Origin: Mesobacillus subterraneus
GTDB lineage: Bacteria; Bacillota; Bacilli; Bacillales; Cytobacillaceae
Length of the DNA stretch: 64,000 bases
Assembly: GCF_020524355.2 (NCBI RefSeq)
Contig: NZ_CP129019.1
Location: 806,001 to 870,000, forward strand
Reading direction: 5' to 3'
The position numbers and the translations under genes were made by a program. Below the pieces are notes generated by a model, which ran no database searches, was not told the DNA's origin, and was given only the letters and a program-made list of their open reading frames with translations. Positions 49,061 through 59,409 of the stretch are shown here, piece after piece; the stretch's first letter is position 1; each line of letters opens with the position of its first letter.

Positions 49061-49657
49061 ATGTCTAGTTTTACAGAAATGAAGGGAAAAGTCGCTGCGA
49101 TGGACCGGACAAATGTTGACACAGATCAAATCATTCCAAAGCAATTCCTGAAAAGAACCGAAAAAACAGGTTTTGGGCAGTATTTGTTTTACGACTGGCT
49201 CTATAAAGCAAATGGAGAGCTGAATGACGATTTTGAGCTTAACCACCCTGATAACAAGGGAGCAAGTATTTTAATAGCGAATGAAAATTTTGGTTGTGGT
49301 TCATCGAGGGAGCATGCGCCATGGGCTTTGCTAGATTACGGATTCAAGGTCTTGATCGCCCCGTCATTTGCTGATATTTTCAAACAGAACTGCCTGAAAA
49401 ACGGGATTCTCCCAGTTGTACTGCCTGAAAAAGACGTTTCCTATCTGCTTAAGAAAGCAAGCGGGCAGGCCTATGAACTGACCGTTTCACTTGAACAGAA
49501 GAGAGTTTATGACGACCAGGGATTCGAAGCCAAATTTGATATCACTCCATATTGGTATAATATGCTCCTCAATGGCTGGGATGAGATCGAGCTAACCCTG
49601 CAACTTGAAGGCAGTATTAAAGAATATGAAGAAAATCAGATAGAAAAAGTAATCTGA
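49061..49657 (+). CDS. leuD: 3-isopropylmalate dehydratase small subunit
   Basis: 198-residue LeuD, the swivelling small subunit that pairs with LeuC. Blocks: VAAMDRTNVDTDQIIPKQFLK, ILIANENFGCGSSREHAPWALLDYGFKVLIAPSFADIFKQNCLKNGILPV (split across the usual loop) and DITPYWYNMLLNGWDEIELTL. The ATG follows AAAGGAGCC. It is the last gene of the ilv-leu operon; a terminator follows. Confidence 0.96.
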   Translation: MSSFTEMKGKVAAMDRTNVDTDQIIPKQFLKRTEKTGFGQYLFYDWLYKANGELNDDFELNHPDNKGASILIANENFGCGSSREHAPWALLDYGFKVLIAPSFADIFKQNCLKNGILPVVLPEKDVSYLLKKASGQAYELTVSLEQKRVYDDQGFEAKFDITPYWYNMLLNGWDEIELTLQLEGSIKEYEENQIEKVI

Positions 49658-49676
49658 TTTTAAAAGAAGAACGATT

Positions 49677-49710
49677 GATTCACAGGCCTTGCTTGTGAAT
49701 CTTTTTGTTT
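49677..49710 (+). terminator. Terminator after leuD
   Basis: GATTCACA / TGTGAATC stem with a 9-base loop, then TTTTTGTTTTTT. Confidence 0.85.
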
Positions 49711-49807
49711 TTTCAAGGATTCGTGCTAAAATTTCTAACAAAGCTGAACTAAAGATGGAAAATGCGAAATCAGTAGAGTCAACTAATAAAAGTAAGGCGG
49801 TATGTTT

Positions 49808-50845
49808 ATGGATAAGCGGGAATCAAAAAAAGATAATGTGATCATGTTTCCCGGTCTGGAAAAGCGCCTGTTGGAAAAGGGCCTGGATTATTTAAAACAG
49901 CAAAAGTACAGGGATGCGATTAAATTTCTCGAGCAGGCTTTGGATCACGATCCTGAGAACAGTGACGTATACTTTGGGCTTGTTCGTGCTAATTATGAAG
50001 CCGGGTATAACCGACAGGCGAAGGAAGTTGTCGAAGAGATGCTGCGGTGCGGCATAGGTGATTACATAAAAGTCATTGATAAGTATTTAATGATCCTTTT
50101 CCAGTTGAAAGAATATAATAAAGTCGTTACAACTGTAGAAGCTCTTTTAGAAGAACGTGAAATTCCAGCAGACAAGTATGAAGTATTTATCACCGCGCTT
50201 AAAACCTGCAAGGAGCTGCTTTATGGGGAAGCAGAAGTGGAGGCGCACGAGTCTTTTGTAGAGGAAAGTTTTGAAGGTGAGCGTGAAAAACCAGAACTTA
50301 ATTTTTTTGACTATAAAGCTCCAAATGAGCAGCTAATGGTTGCTGCAGGCCTTTCGAAGGTAAATGTTCGCCCCTTTTTTAAAAAAATAAGGGAATATAC
50401 TGCCGCAGAAGAAGGACAACCTTTTTTGAAAACGATGCTGCTTAATATATTGAAAGAACAAGAGTGTTTTGAAGAGATAGATGTTCGCAAATTCGGAATG
50501 TCACGATCGATCAATACAGCAGATTTACCTGAATTGAAGGATTATATAGAGAATAGTGGGGTTATTCAGCTTTTAAGCGGTGAGATTGAAAGCGATGATC
50601 CTGTTTTATTCGAAAATACACAAAAATTGGTTGAGCGTTATTTTTTCTTACTGTATCCATTCGAAGTTCCTAAAGGGTTGGATTCGGCATGGGCAGCTGC
50701 TTGCCACTTCATTGCCAATGAATATTATGGTTTTGAAGATCCGCTGGAATCATTTGCTGAAATATACAACAGCAACATTGAGGAGACGGAACAGGTACTG
50801 AGCTTCATCAGGAAGCTAGAAGAAATTTCTTATCCGATAATATAG
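49808..50845 (+). CDS. ysoA: TPR repeat protein YsoA
   Basis: 345-residue cytoplasmic protein with tetratricopeptide-like repeats near the N-terminus (LEKGLDYLKQQKYRDAIKFLEQALDHDPENSDVYFGLVRANYEAGY, about residues 20-65). Further helical repeats follow. The C-terminal half is helical and unassigned. It is placed as YsoA by position between leuD and tig; the function is unknown and it is likely a protein-interaction scaffold. The ATG at 49808 suits AAGGCGG better than the ATG at 49802. Confidence 0.82.
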   Translation: MDKRESKKDNVIMFPGLEKRLLEKGLDYLKQQKYRDAIKFLEQALDHDPENSDVYFGLVRANYEAGYNRQAKEVVEEMLRCGIGDYIKVIDKYLMILFQLKEYNKVVTTVEALLEEREIPADKYEVFITALKTCKELLYGEAEVEAHESFVEESFEGEREKPELNFFDYKAPNEQLMVAAGLSKVNVRPFFKKIREYTAAEEGQPFLKTMLLNILKEQECFEEIDVRKFGMSRSINTADLPELKDYIENSGVIQLLSGEIESDDPVLFENTQKLVERYFFLLYPFEVPKGLDSAWAAACHFIANEYYGFEDPLESFAEIYNSNIEETEQVLSFIRKLEEISYPII

Positions 50846-50854
50846 TCCAAGCTG

Positions 50855-50882
50855 TTGAAACGAAATAATCCTGTGTTATAAT
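50855..50882 (+). promoter_or_regulatory. SigA-type promoter for tig
   Basis: TTGAAA at 50855-50860, 16 bp, TATAAT at 50877-50882. The leader is about 115 bases. Confidence 0.7.
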
Positions 50883-51002
50883 GTAGTGGTTGTATTATGT
50901 AAAAATCATTCTATTTTACATTTAATCAGGAATATTGCTTGGTAAACAAGAGTATTCATCGTCGAATGAAAATGACAATAGATTATTGTTGGAGGGAAAC
51001 GT

Positions 51003-52292
51003 ATGTCTGCAAAGGTAGAAAAAAGAGAAGGGAACCAAACGGTTCTAACAATTGAAGTAGATGCAGAAAAGGTCAACCAAGGTCTTGACGCTGCATTCAA
51101 GAAAGTCGTTAAGCAAATTAACGTACCAGGATTCCGTAAAGGAAAAATGCCTCGCCAAATGTTTGAAAAGCGTTTCGGCGTAGAATCTTTATATCAGGAT
51201 GCAATTGATATCCTTCTTCCAGAAGCATATGCAAGTGCAATCGACGAAACTGGAATCGAGCCAGTTGACCGCCCAGAAATCGATGTAGAACAAATCGAAA
51301 AGGGCAAGAGCTTGATCATCAAGGCAACTGTAACAGTAAAGCCTGAAGTAAAGCTTGGCGATTACAAAGGACTTGAAGTAGAAGCATTCGACACAAACGT
51401 AACTGATGAAGAAGTAGAGAACGAATTGAAAGCAATGCAAGAAAAGCAAGCTGAACTTGTTGTTAAAGAAGAAGGAACAGCTGACAATGGCGACAATGTT
51501 GTCATCGATTTCGAAGGATTCGTTGATGGCGAAGCTTTCGAAGGCGGCAAAGCTGAAAACTATGCACTTGAACTTGGTTCAGGTTCATTCATCCCTGGCT
51601 TCGAAGAACAGCTAGTTGGAACATCTACTGGCGAAGAAAAAGATGTAGAGGTTTCTTTCCCTGAAGAGTACCATGCAGCTGAACTTGCTGGTAAGCCAGC
51701 AACTTTCAAAGTGAAAATTCACGAAATCAAAGGAAAAGAACTTCCAGCTCTAGATGATGAGTTCGCTAAAGATGCTGACGAAGAAGTTGAAACTTTAGAT
51801 GAGCTTAAGACAAAGATCAAAGATCGTCTTGCACACGATAAAGCACACCAAAAAGAACATTTCGAACGTGACACTGTTGTAGAAAAAGCAGCAGCTAACG
51901 CTGAAATCGAAGTTCCTGAATCAATGATCAACACTGAAATCGACCGTATGGTTAACGAATTCGAACAACGCCTTCAAATGCAAGGCATGAACCTTGACCT
52001 ATACTACCAGTTCTCAGGTCAAGATGAAGCTGCTCTTCGCGAACAAATGAACGAAGAAGCTTCTACACGCGTACGTGTGAATCTTACTCTTGAAGCAATT
52101 GCAAAAGCTGAAAACATCGAAGTAACTGATGAAGAAGTAAGTGCAGAGCTTCAAAAGATGTCTGAAATGTACAATATGACTGCTGACCAAATCCAGGCAG
52201 CACTAGGCGGAAGCTTAGACGGAATCAAAGGCGATCTTCAAATGAAGAAAGCAGTTGATTTCCTAGTAGAAAACAGCAAAACTGCTGAATAA
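51003..52292 (+). CDS. tig: Trigger factor
   Basis: 429-residue ribosome-associated chaperone and peptidyl-prolyl isomerase. The ribosome-binding loop is [19 protein letters not shown] (about residues 37-55). The FKBP-type domain spans about 150-245 ([25 protein letters not shown]). The C-terminal chaperone arms are helical. Strong codon bias toward AAA/GAA matches a highly expressed gene. The ATG follows TTGGAGGGAA. It precedes clpX, as in B. subtilis. Confidence 0.97.
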   Translation: MSAKVEKREGNQTVLTIEVDAEKVNQGLDAAFKKVVKQINVPGFRKGKMPRQMFEKRFGVESLYQDAIDILLPEAYASAIDETGIEPVDRPEIDVEQIEKGKSLIIKATVTVKPEVKLGDYKGLEVEAFDTNVTDEEVENELKAMQEKQAELVVKEEGTADNGDNVVIDFEGFVDGEAFEGGKAENYALELGSGSFIPGFEEQLVGTSTGEEKDVEVSFPEEYHAAELAGKPATFKVKIHEIKGKELPALDDEFAKDADEEVETLDELKTKIKDRLAHDKAHQKEHFERDTVVEKAAANAEIEVPESMINTEIDRMVNEFEQRLQMQGMNLDLYYQFSGQDEAALREQMNEEASTRVRVNLTLEAIAKAENIEVTDEEVSAELQKMSEMYNMTADQIQAALGGSLDGIKGDLQMKKAVDFLVENSKTAE

Positions 52293-52400
52293 TTAGAGAA
52301 AAGAGCAGGCGACTGGTCAACTCCGGCAAATATTTCGTGGAGTCAGAAGCCACAGCTAGACATATCTCGAAGTCAATTTTATACTAAGTATATAATATAG

Positions 52401-52434
52401 AAACAAGGCGCGAGTATATCGTGCCTTGTTTTCT
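52401..52434 (+). terminator. Terminator after tig
   Basis: AAACAAGGCGCG / CGTGCCTTGTTT stem (one G-U pair) around a short AT loop, then TTC. The 52435-52716 stretch to clpX is AT-rich, with a possible TACAAT -10 near 52600 and no other gene seen. Confidence 0.8.
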
Positions 52435-52716
52435 ACAATTAACACCAATATACATACATAATTTTTTTAGCAATTTCATATAAGTCGATTTAACGGCATG
52501 ATTTATGGAAAAGATGAATTAGTACATATTTTTTTCGATTCATAAGCGCGAAACTGAAATGGCTGAGGGTTATTATTTCCTGTCCCCTGGCAAAATGTGA
52601 TACAATGCAATACATACCTGCTCGAAAAAGCAGCAGAAACAACTGTTACTTAACTTATCGTTTGCTTATGAATCGCAGCTTTATATATGTTTAGAAGTTC
52701 TCAAGGGGTGAAGGCA

Positions 52717-53979
52717 TTGTTCAAATTTAATGATGAAAAAGGGCAGCTTAAATGTTCTTTCTGCGGCAAGACGCAGGATCAAGTTCGCAAATTGGTAGCA
52801 GGGCCAGGCGTCTATATCTGTGACGAGTGTATTGAATTATGCACAGAAATCGTTGAAGAAGAACTTGGCACTGAAGAAGAAGTTGAGTTTAAGGATGTTC
52901 CAAAACCATTGGAAATCCGTGATATCCTTAATGAGTATGTAATTGGTCAGGACCAGGCGAAAAAGAACCTGTCTGTAGCCGTTTACAATCACTATAAGCG
53001 TATCAACTCAAACAGCAAGATTGATGATGTAGAACTTTCAAAAAGTAATATTGCGATGATCGGGCCTACTGGTAGCGGCAAAACTTTGCTTGCTCAAACA
53101 TTAGCTCGTATTCTCAATGTTCCATTCGCAATCGCTGATGCAACATCACTGACAGAAGCAGGTTATGTTGGTGAAGATGTTGAAAACATTCTATTGAAAT
53201 TGATCCAATCAGCTGATTACGATGTTGAAAAGGCTGAAAAAGGAATCATTTACATCGATGAAATCGATAAGATTGCCAGGAAATCCGAAAACCCTTCCAT
53301 TACTAGAGATGTTTCCGGTGAAGGTGTGCAGCAGGCGCTCCTTAAAATTCTTGAAGGAACAGTTGCAAGTGTACCGCCACAAGGTGGACGAAAGCATCCA
53401 CACCAAGAATTCATCCAAATCGATACAACAAATATCCTGTTCATTTGCGGCGGAGCATTCGACGGGATCGAGCAAATCATTAAGCGTCGCCTTGGCCAGA
53501 AAGTAATTGGCTTTGGCTCTGAAAAGAAAGAGGAAGACCTAGACAAGAAAGAATTGCTTTCAAAAGTCCTTCCTGAAGACCTGCTTAAATTCGGGTTGAT
53601 TCCTGAATTCATCGGCCGTCTTCCGGTAATTGCCAGTCTGACTCCGCTTGATGAAGAAGCGCTAGTCGAAATCCTGACAAAACCGAAGAACGCTCTTGTA
53701 AAACAGTATCAAAAAATGCTTAATCTTGATGATGTCGAGCTTGATTTTGAAGACGATGCACTCATTGAAATTGCCAAAAAGGCAATCGAACGCAAAACTG
53801 GTGCACGCGGACTTCGTTCAATCATCGAAGGCATCATGCTGGACGTCATGTTCGACCTACCATCCCGTGAAGATATCGTAAAATGTATCATCACAAAGGA
53901 AACAGTCGAAAACAACATGCCGCCAAAGCTAGTATTAGAGGACGGAACAGTCCTTAAAGACGAAAGAAATTCAGCATAA
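52717..53979 (+). CDS. clpX: ATP-dependent protease ATP-binding subunit ClpX
   Basis: 420-residue AAA+ unfoldase that feeds substrates to ClpP. The N-terminal zinc-binding domain has [11 protein letters not shown] and CDECIELC. The ATPase domain has Walker [14 protein letters not shown], Walker [12 protein letters not shown], the VGEDVE pore region, sensor regions, and the ClpP-contacting IGFG loop (QKVIGFGS). The TTG at 52717 follows AAGGGGTG and gives exactly the usual length; upstream in-frame codons lack a site. Confidence 0.96.
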   Translation: MFKFNDEKGQLKCSFCGKTQDQVRKLVAGPGVYICDECIELCTEIVEEELGTEEEVEFKDVPKPLEIRDILNEYVIGQDQAKKNLSVAVYNHYKRINSNSKIDDVELSKSNIAMIGPTGSGKTLLAQTLARILNVPFAIADATSLTEAGYVGEDVENILLKLIQSADYDVEKAEKGIIYIDEIDKIARKSENPSITRDVSGEGVQQALLKILEGTVASVPPQGGRKHPHQEFIQIDTTNILFICGGAFDGIEQIIKRRLGQKVIGFGSEKKEEDLDKKELLSKVLPEDLLKFGLIPEFIGRLPVIASLTPLDEEALVEILTKPKNALVKQYQKMLNLDDVELDFEDDALIEIAKKAIERKTGARGLRSIIEGIMLDVMFDLPSREDIVKCIITKETVENNMPPKLVLEDGTVLKDERNSA

Positions 53980-53987
53980 TGCTTATT

Positions 53988-54019
53988 AAATCCCGGTGAA
54001 TTTTCACCGGGATTTTTTA
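53988..54019 (+). terminator. Terminator after clpX
   Basis: Perfect stem AAATCCCGGTGAA / TTCACCGGGATTT with loop TT and a TTTTTT tail. Confidence 0.94.
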
Positions 54020-54069
54020 TTATGTAAAATTCCATCTGAAACTTAGATTACAGTCAAAGTTAGGGGGAC

Positions 54070-54225
54070 CTTCGGACAGAATTGATGATGAAGGAGGAAA
54101 AGCTGTCAGAATAAGACCCATCTTCGGACAAGTATAGTGGTAAAAGACGAAAAGGTGTCCGAACCAGGGCCAACTTCGGACTGGTTTAGTAGTAAAAGAA
54201 GAAAAGTTGTTCGATCTACCCAAAA
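54070..54225 (+). repeat. Three-copy 52-bp tandem repeat between clpX and lonB
   Basis: Units start at 54070, 54122 and 54174, each with CTTCGGAC; the spacing is exactly 52 bp. Unit 2 has perfect inverted arms TTCGGACA / TGTCCGAA, and the other two have degenerate right arms. The sequence differs from the 25089 array, but the period and the arm-loop-arm design are the same. Confidence 0.85.
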
Positions 54226-54298
54226 TCCTCCTGAAAAATCCCGATAATTCTCGATCAAACCCGGTCTCTCCAGGTGGAAAAATTCACTTGGAAATATT

Positions 54299-54328
54299 GT
54301 TTATTCCAACAGTGTCAGGGAGATACTA
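54299..54328 (+). promoter_or_regulatory. SigF-like promoter for lonB
   Basis: GTTTA at 54299-54303, 15 bp, then GGAGATACTA at 54319-54328. The latter fits the sigma-F/G -10 consensus GGNNANANTR and the former fits GYATA at four of five positions. lonB of B. subtilis is known to be forespore-expressed under sigma-F. Confidence 0.55.
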
Positions 54329-54365
54329 GGTTAAAGCCAATAGTATCAACGGGAGGGAATGTAAA

Positions 54366-56033
54366 TTGAGTTGGACCGGAATCGCCTTGTTTATACAGCT
54401 GTTTTTCGGAATTATCATCGGGCTGTATTTCTGGAATTTACTCAGGAATCAGCGGACGCAAAAAGTATCAATTGATCGGGAATCCCGAAAGGAAATGGAG
54501 CAGTTAAGAAAGATGAGATCCGTCTCATTGAGTGAACCGCTTGCTGAAAAAGTCAGGCCATCCAGCTTCAAGGACATAGTTGGACAGGAAGATGGAATCA
54601 AGGCACTCAAAGCAGCATTGTGTGGGCCCAATCCACAGCACGTCATCATTTATGGGCCGCCGGGAGTAGGGAAAACTGCTGCAGCCAGGCTCGTATTGGA
54701 AGAAGCAAAGCAAAACCAAAAATCCCCCTTCAAAAAAGCATCAGTATTTGTTGAGCTGGATGCTACCACTGCCAGGTTTGATGAGCGGGGAATTGCCGAC
54801 CCGTTAATCGGTTCTGTTCATGATCCGATCTATCAAGGGGCCGGTGCGATGGGACAGGCTGGCATTCCTCAGCCAAAACAGGGTGCTGTGACCAATGCAC
54901 ATGGAGGCGTTTTATTCATTGATGAAATTGGCGAGCTGCACCCAATTCAGATGAACAAGCTTTTAAAAGTACTGGAAGACAGGAAAGTGTTTTTAGAGAG
55001 TGCTTATTATAATGAGGAAAATACGCAAATCCCGAGCCATATCCACGACATCTTCAAAAATGGGCTCCCTGCAGACTTCCGTCTCGTAGGTGCGACAACA
55101 AGGACTCCGAGTGAAATCCCTCCAGCAATAAGATCAAGATGCATGGAAGTATTTTTCCGTGAGCTGACACAGGAGGAAATTTCAGAGGTAGCGAGGAATG
55201 CAGCAGAGAAAGTAGAACTGGCTATGAGTGAAAAAGCGATAGACATTCTGTCAAATTATGCGCGGAATGGCCGAGAAGCCGTAAATATGGTCCAGATTGC
55301 TGCTGGGCTTGCCATTACCGATGAAAGAACCTACATTAAAGAAGAGGAAATTGAATGGGTCGTTCATTCAAGTCAACTGACACCAAGGATGGAAAGAAGG
55401 ATCAATGAAAAGTCAACGGTCGGCCTAGTTAATGGACTGGCTGTGTATGGTCCAAATACCGGAGCGCTTCTTGAAATCGAAGTTACTGTTATTAAAGCGA
55501 AGGAAAAGGGCTCAATCAACATTACTGGAATCGTCGATGAAGAGAGCATCGGCGGACAGGGGAAATCAATCCGCAGAAAGAGCATGGCACGAGGTTCGAT
55601 TGAGAATGTGATCACTGTTCTAAGATCGATGGGTGTTCCGGCTGATGAGTTCGACATCCATGTGAATTTCCCTGGTGGTACCCCGATCGATGGTCCATCT
55701 GCCGGGATCGCAATGGCGACGGGAATTTATTCAGCAATCTATAAAATCCCGATGGACCATACAGTCGCAATGACTGGAGAAATCAGCATCCATGGAAATG
55801 TAAAGCCGATTGGCGGTGTCTACCCAAAAGTAAAGGCAGCGAAAAAAGCAGGAGCCAAGAAGGTCATCATTCCAAAGGAAAATGTGCAGACGATCCTTAA
55901 CGAAATCACAGATATAGAAATTATTCCAGTCACCCATCTGAATGAGGTTTTTGAGATTGCTCTTGAAAAAGACCATCCGCGGGAGCAAATCATCCAGGCT
56001 GCTAGTGACTTAACAGCAAAAGAGACGAGCTAG
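54366..56033 (+). CDS. lonB: ATP-dependent protease LonB
   Basis: 555-residue LonB with an N-terminal membrane segment (about residues 5-25). The AAA+ module has Walker [14 protein letters not shown] and the GVLFIDEIGEL Walker B. The C-terminal Lon protease domain has the catalytic serine in IDGPSAGIAMATG and a lysine in the GAKKVIIPKEN/KPIGGVYPKVKAAKKAG region. It lacks the N-terminal substrate-binding domain of LonA. In B. subtilis it acts in the forespore. The TTG at 54366 follows GGGAGGG. Confidence 0.94.
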   Translation: MSWTGIALFIQLFFGIIIGLYFWNLLRNQRTQKVSIDRESRKEMEQLRKMRSVSLSEPLAEKVRPSSFKDIVGQEDGIKALKAALCGPNPQHVIIYGPPGVGKTAAARLVLEEAKQNQKSPFKKASVFVELDATTARFDERGIADPLIGSVHDPIYQGAGAMGQAGIPQPKQGAVTNAHGGVLFIDEIGELHPIQMNKLLKVLEDRKVFLESAYYNEENTQIPSHIHDIFKNGLPADFRLVGATTRTPSEIPPAIRSRCMEVFFRELTQEEISEVARNAAEKVELAMSEKAIDILSNYARNGREAVNMVQIAAGLAITDERTYIKEEEIEWVVHSSQLTPRMERRINEKSTVGLVNGLAVYGPNTGALLEIEVTVIKAKEKGSINITGIVDEESIGGQGKSIRRKSMARGSIENVITVLRSMGVPADEFDIHVNFPGGTPIDGPSAGIAMATGIYSAIYKIPMDHTVAMTGEISIHGNVKPIGGVYPKVKAAKKAGAKKVIIPKENVQTILNEITDIEIIPVTHLNEVFEIALEKDHPREQIIQAASDLTAKETS

Positions 56034-56041
56034 AATAAAAG

Positions 56042-56068
56042 AAGAACGCTTGCGGGCGTTCTTTTTTT
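56042..56068 (+). terminator. Terminator after lonB
   Basis: AAGAACGC / GCGTTCTT stem with a short loop and T7. Confidence 0.88.
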
Positions 56069-56164
56069 ACGCTATTTTGCCGCTGTTTAGCATGAAAGTC
56101 AGCCAAGCGGCAAAAAAGTGTTTATTTTTCCATGAAAAAGGAAAGAGGGGGTAAGGGACGAATG

Positions 56165-56217
56165 CTGAAGTTGCTATTTTCAAAATAGCTGCCTTTTGGA
56201 TTTGAAAGTAACTTCAG
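56165..56217 (+). other. Nested inverted repeat upstream of lonA
   Basis: Outer arms CTGAAGTT (56165-56172) and AACTTCAG (56210-56217) are perfect. Directly inside the left arm is a second perfect hairpin, GCTATTTT-C-AAAATAGC (56173-56189). It lies 160 bases before lonA, in a 345-base gap with no gene seen. Confidence 0.7.
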
Positions 56218-56378
56218 ATGTGGACATATTTTACATGAAAATCAGGATACTAATCAATGAGGCAAAACGGTGCAAACGGCTCTTGTTATTAGACACTTGA
56301 AAATAAATACGATAGAATTGAACAACAAGTATTTTTATACTTATGGTTTGATACAATGCATGTTGGAGGTGCAATGTC

Positions 56379-58707
56379 ATGGCGAATAAGAATGAGCACA
56401 CTGTCCCACTCCTGCCGCTGCGCGGTTTGCTTGTGTACCCGACGATGGTTCTGCATTTGGATGTAGGGCGGGAAAAATCGGTACAGGCATTGGAGAAGGC
56501 AATGGTGGATGACCATTTAATCTATCTCACAACCCAAAAGGATATATCCATAGATGAACCAGGCGAGGAGGATCTGTACCAGGTGGGTACATTGACTCGC
56601 GTCAAACAAATGCTGAAGCTCCCGAACGGAACGATCCGCGTATTGGTTGAAGGATTGTCCAGAGCTGAAATCATTGAACTTTTTGATGAGAATGACCATT
56701 ATTCCTGCAAAGTAAGAACCTTTGAAGATGATGAATCAAAGGATGTCGAAGATGAAGCATTGATGAGGACAATGCTTGAGTATTTCGAACAATACATAAA
56801 AATGTCCAAGAAAATCTCTGCGGAAACGTATGCATCTGTTTCTGATATTGAAGAGCCAGGAAGAATGGCTGATATCATCGCTTCCCACCTTCCGCTAAAG
56901 CTGAAAGAGAAGCAGGAAATTCTCGAGACGATTGACATCAAGGACCGGATGAATCGGGTCATCGAAATCATCCATAATGAAAAAGAAGTGCTGGGGCCTC
57001 GAGAAAAAGATTGGCCAGCGTGTAAAGCGTTCGATGGAGCGAACTCAGAAAGAATATTATTTGCGTGAACAAATGAAGGCCATCCAGAAGGAGCTTGGTG
57101 AAAAGGAAGGAAAGACAGGAGAAATTGCTGAGCTTACCGAAAAAATCGAGCTTGCTGGAATGCCTGATCATGTGAAGGAAACTGCTTTGAAGGAACTAGA
57201 CCGTTATGAAAAGGTGCCGACAACTTCAGCAGAAAGTGCAGTAATCCGGAATTATATTGAATGGCTAGTTGCTTTGCCTTGGTCAAAGGCGACAGAGGAT
57301 GATCTTGATATCAGCAAAGCTGAAAAGATCCTTGATAAGGACCATTACGGCCTGGAAAAAGTAAAGGAAAGAGTTCTTGAGTATCTAGCTGTCCAGAAGC
57401 TGACAAACTCATTGAAAGGACCGATCCTTTGTCTGGCGGGACCTCCGGGAGTCGGTAAAACGAGCCTGGCCAGGTCGATCGCTAAATCCCTGAACCGTAA
57501 TTTCGTAAGGGTGTCTTTAGGCGGTGTACGGGATGAGTCAGAAATTCGCGGCCACAGAAGGACTTATGTCGGTGCTATGCCGGGCAGGGTCATCCAGGGG
57601 ATGAAAAAGGCAGGAACGATTAACCCTGTTTTCCTTCTTGATGAAATCGATAAAATGTCCAATGATTTCCGAGGTGATCCTTCTTCAGCGATGCTAGAAG
57701 TGCTCGATCCCGAACAAAACCATAATTTCAGCGATCATTACATTGAAGAGCCATATGACCTTTCTAAAGTAATGTTCATTGCTACAGCCAACAATCTTTC
57801 AACTGTACCTGGCCCTTTGCTCGACAGAATGGAGATCATCAATATTGCGGGCTATACAGAGCAGGAAAAGCTGCACATTGCCAAGGACCATCTCCTTCCA
57901 AGACAAATCAACGACCATGGCCTGTCGAAATCACAGCTTCAAATGAAGGATGACGCGATTACCAAGGTAATTCGTTATTATACACGGGAATCTGGTGTGC
58001 GCTCCCTTGAAAGGCAGCTCGCATCCATCTGCAGAAAAACAGCGAAAATTGTTGTTTCTGGAGAGAAAAAACGTGTGACCGTTAGCGAAAAGAACGTCGA
58101 GGACTTCCTCGGAAAGACTAAGTTCAGGTATGGGCAGGCTGAGTTGGAGGACCAGATAGGTGTTGCTACCGGTCTCGCATATACAACAGTTGGTGGAGAT
58201 ACCCTCCAAATAGAAGTCTCCCTGTCTCCAGGAAAAGGCAAGCTCGTCCTTACTGGTAAGCTTGGGGATGTCATGAAGGAGTCAGCCCAGGCTGCGTTCA
58301 GCTATGTTCGCTCAAAGGCGAAGGATCTGGACATTGATCCGGACTTCCATGAAAAGAATGATATCCATATCCATGTTCCTGAGGGTGCTGTTCCGAAAGA
58401 TGGTCCTTCTGCGGGTATTACGATTGCAACTGCGCTTGTATCTGCTTTATCAGGAAAGCCGATCCGCAGGGAAGTAGGAATGACAGGAGAAATAACTCTT
58501 AGGGGACGCGTATTGCCAATTGGCGGTCTCAAGGAAAAATCATTAAGTGCTCACAGAGCAGGTTTAACAAAGGTTATTTGTCCAAAAGATAATGAAAAAG
58601 ATATTGATGATATTCCAGAAAGTGTACGTAAGGAGCTTGAATTTGTGTTAGTTTCTCATTTAGATGAAGTACTGAAGCACGCTCTCGCAAGCGGTGATTC
58701 ACAATGA
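56379..58707 (+). CDS. lonA: ATP-dependent protease LonA (frameshifted)
   Basis: Full-length Lon protease, 775 residues after correction. The N-terminal substrate-binding domain runs from [25 protein letters not shown] helical linker follows, then the AAA+ module with Walker [14 protein letters not shown] and Walker [12 protein letters not shown]. The protease domain has catalytic serine in [15 protein letters not shown] and lysine in [15 protein letters not shown]. The ATG follows TTGGAGGTG. The frame breaks at the G run 56993-56996 (four G's where three are needed to read [12 protein letters not shown]). The stop overlaps ysxC (ATGA). Confidence 0.94.
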
Positions 58708-59288
58708 AGGTAAATAGTGCAGAAATCGTAATCAGTGCCGTAAGGCTGAATCAATATCCGGAAAGCAATCTTCCGGAGTTCGCTCTTGCAGGCCGGTCGA
58801 ATGTTGGCAAGTCTTCGTTTATCAATAAAATGCTAAATAGAAAAGCCCTGACCAGGACTTCGTCAAAGCCTGGAAAAACACAGACCTTGAATTTTTATTT
58901 AATAAATGAAATACTTCATTTTGTAGATGTTCCGGGTTATGGTTACGCTAAAGTATCAAAATCCGAACGTGAAGCATGGGGTAAGATGATTGAAACTTAC
59001 ATTACTTCACGGGAACAACTGAAAGCAATGCTGATGATCGTTGATTTGAGGCACCCGCCTTCAAAGGACGATGTGATGATGTATGATTTCCTGAAGCATT
59101 ATGAGATCCCTGTCATCATCATCGCAACCAAGGCCGATAAAATTCCAAAATCAAAGTGGCAAAAGCATGTGAAGATTACAAGAGAAACCCTTGATATGGA
59201 TCCGGACGATACAATCATTCTTTTCTCATCAGAAACAGGAGAAGGGAAAGACAAAGCCTGGTCAGTATTAGGAAGTTTCATGAAATAA
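58704..59288 (+). CDS. ysxC: Ribosome biogenesis GTPase YsxC/EngB
   Basis: 194-residue EngB-family GTPase needed for assembly of the 50S subunit. GTPase motifs: G1 [10 protein letters not shown] (about residues 29-38), G3 DVPGYGYA, G4 TKADKI and G5 SSETGEG. The start overlaps the lonA stop, the same two-gene unit as in B. subtilis. A strong hairpin ends the unit. Confidence 0.96.
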   Translation: MKVNSAEIVISAVRLNQYPESNLPEFALAGRSNVGKSSFINKMLNRKALTRTSSKPGKTQTLNFYLINEILHFVDVPGYGYAKVSKSEREAWGKMIETYITSREQLKAMLMIVDLRHPPSKDDVMMYDFLKHYEIPVIIIATKADKIPKSKWQKHVKITRETLDMDPDDTIILFSSETGEGKDKAWSVLGSFMK

Positions 59289-59306
59289 TCATTATAAAAC
59301 AAGAAA

Positions 59307-59341
59307 CCCGCACCGTTGACAATTAAGGTGCGGGTTTTATT
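59307..59341. terminator. Terminator between ysxC and the convergent membrane-protein gene
   Basis: AACCCGCACC / GGTGCGGGTT stem with a 13-base loop and a TTATTACTTTTT tail. It sits between convergent genes and may serve both. Confidence 0.85.
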
Positions 59342-59409
59342 ACTTTTTTAAGTATTTGCTCTTTGGACGTCTAAGATGGGTGTCGGGCTTCTAGGATTGG
59401 CTAATTTTC

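Noticed and set aside
56993..56996. Phase variation of lonA or the other frameshifted genes by homopolymer slippage
   Set aside because: Most tracts are short (3-7 bases), the genes are core functions, and the same error type affects seven unrelated loci; sequencing error explains all of them.
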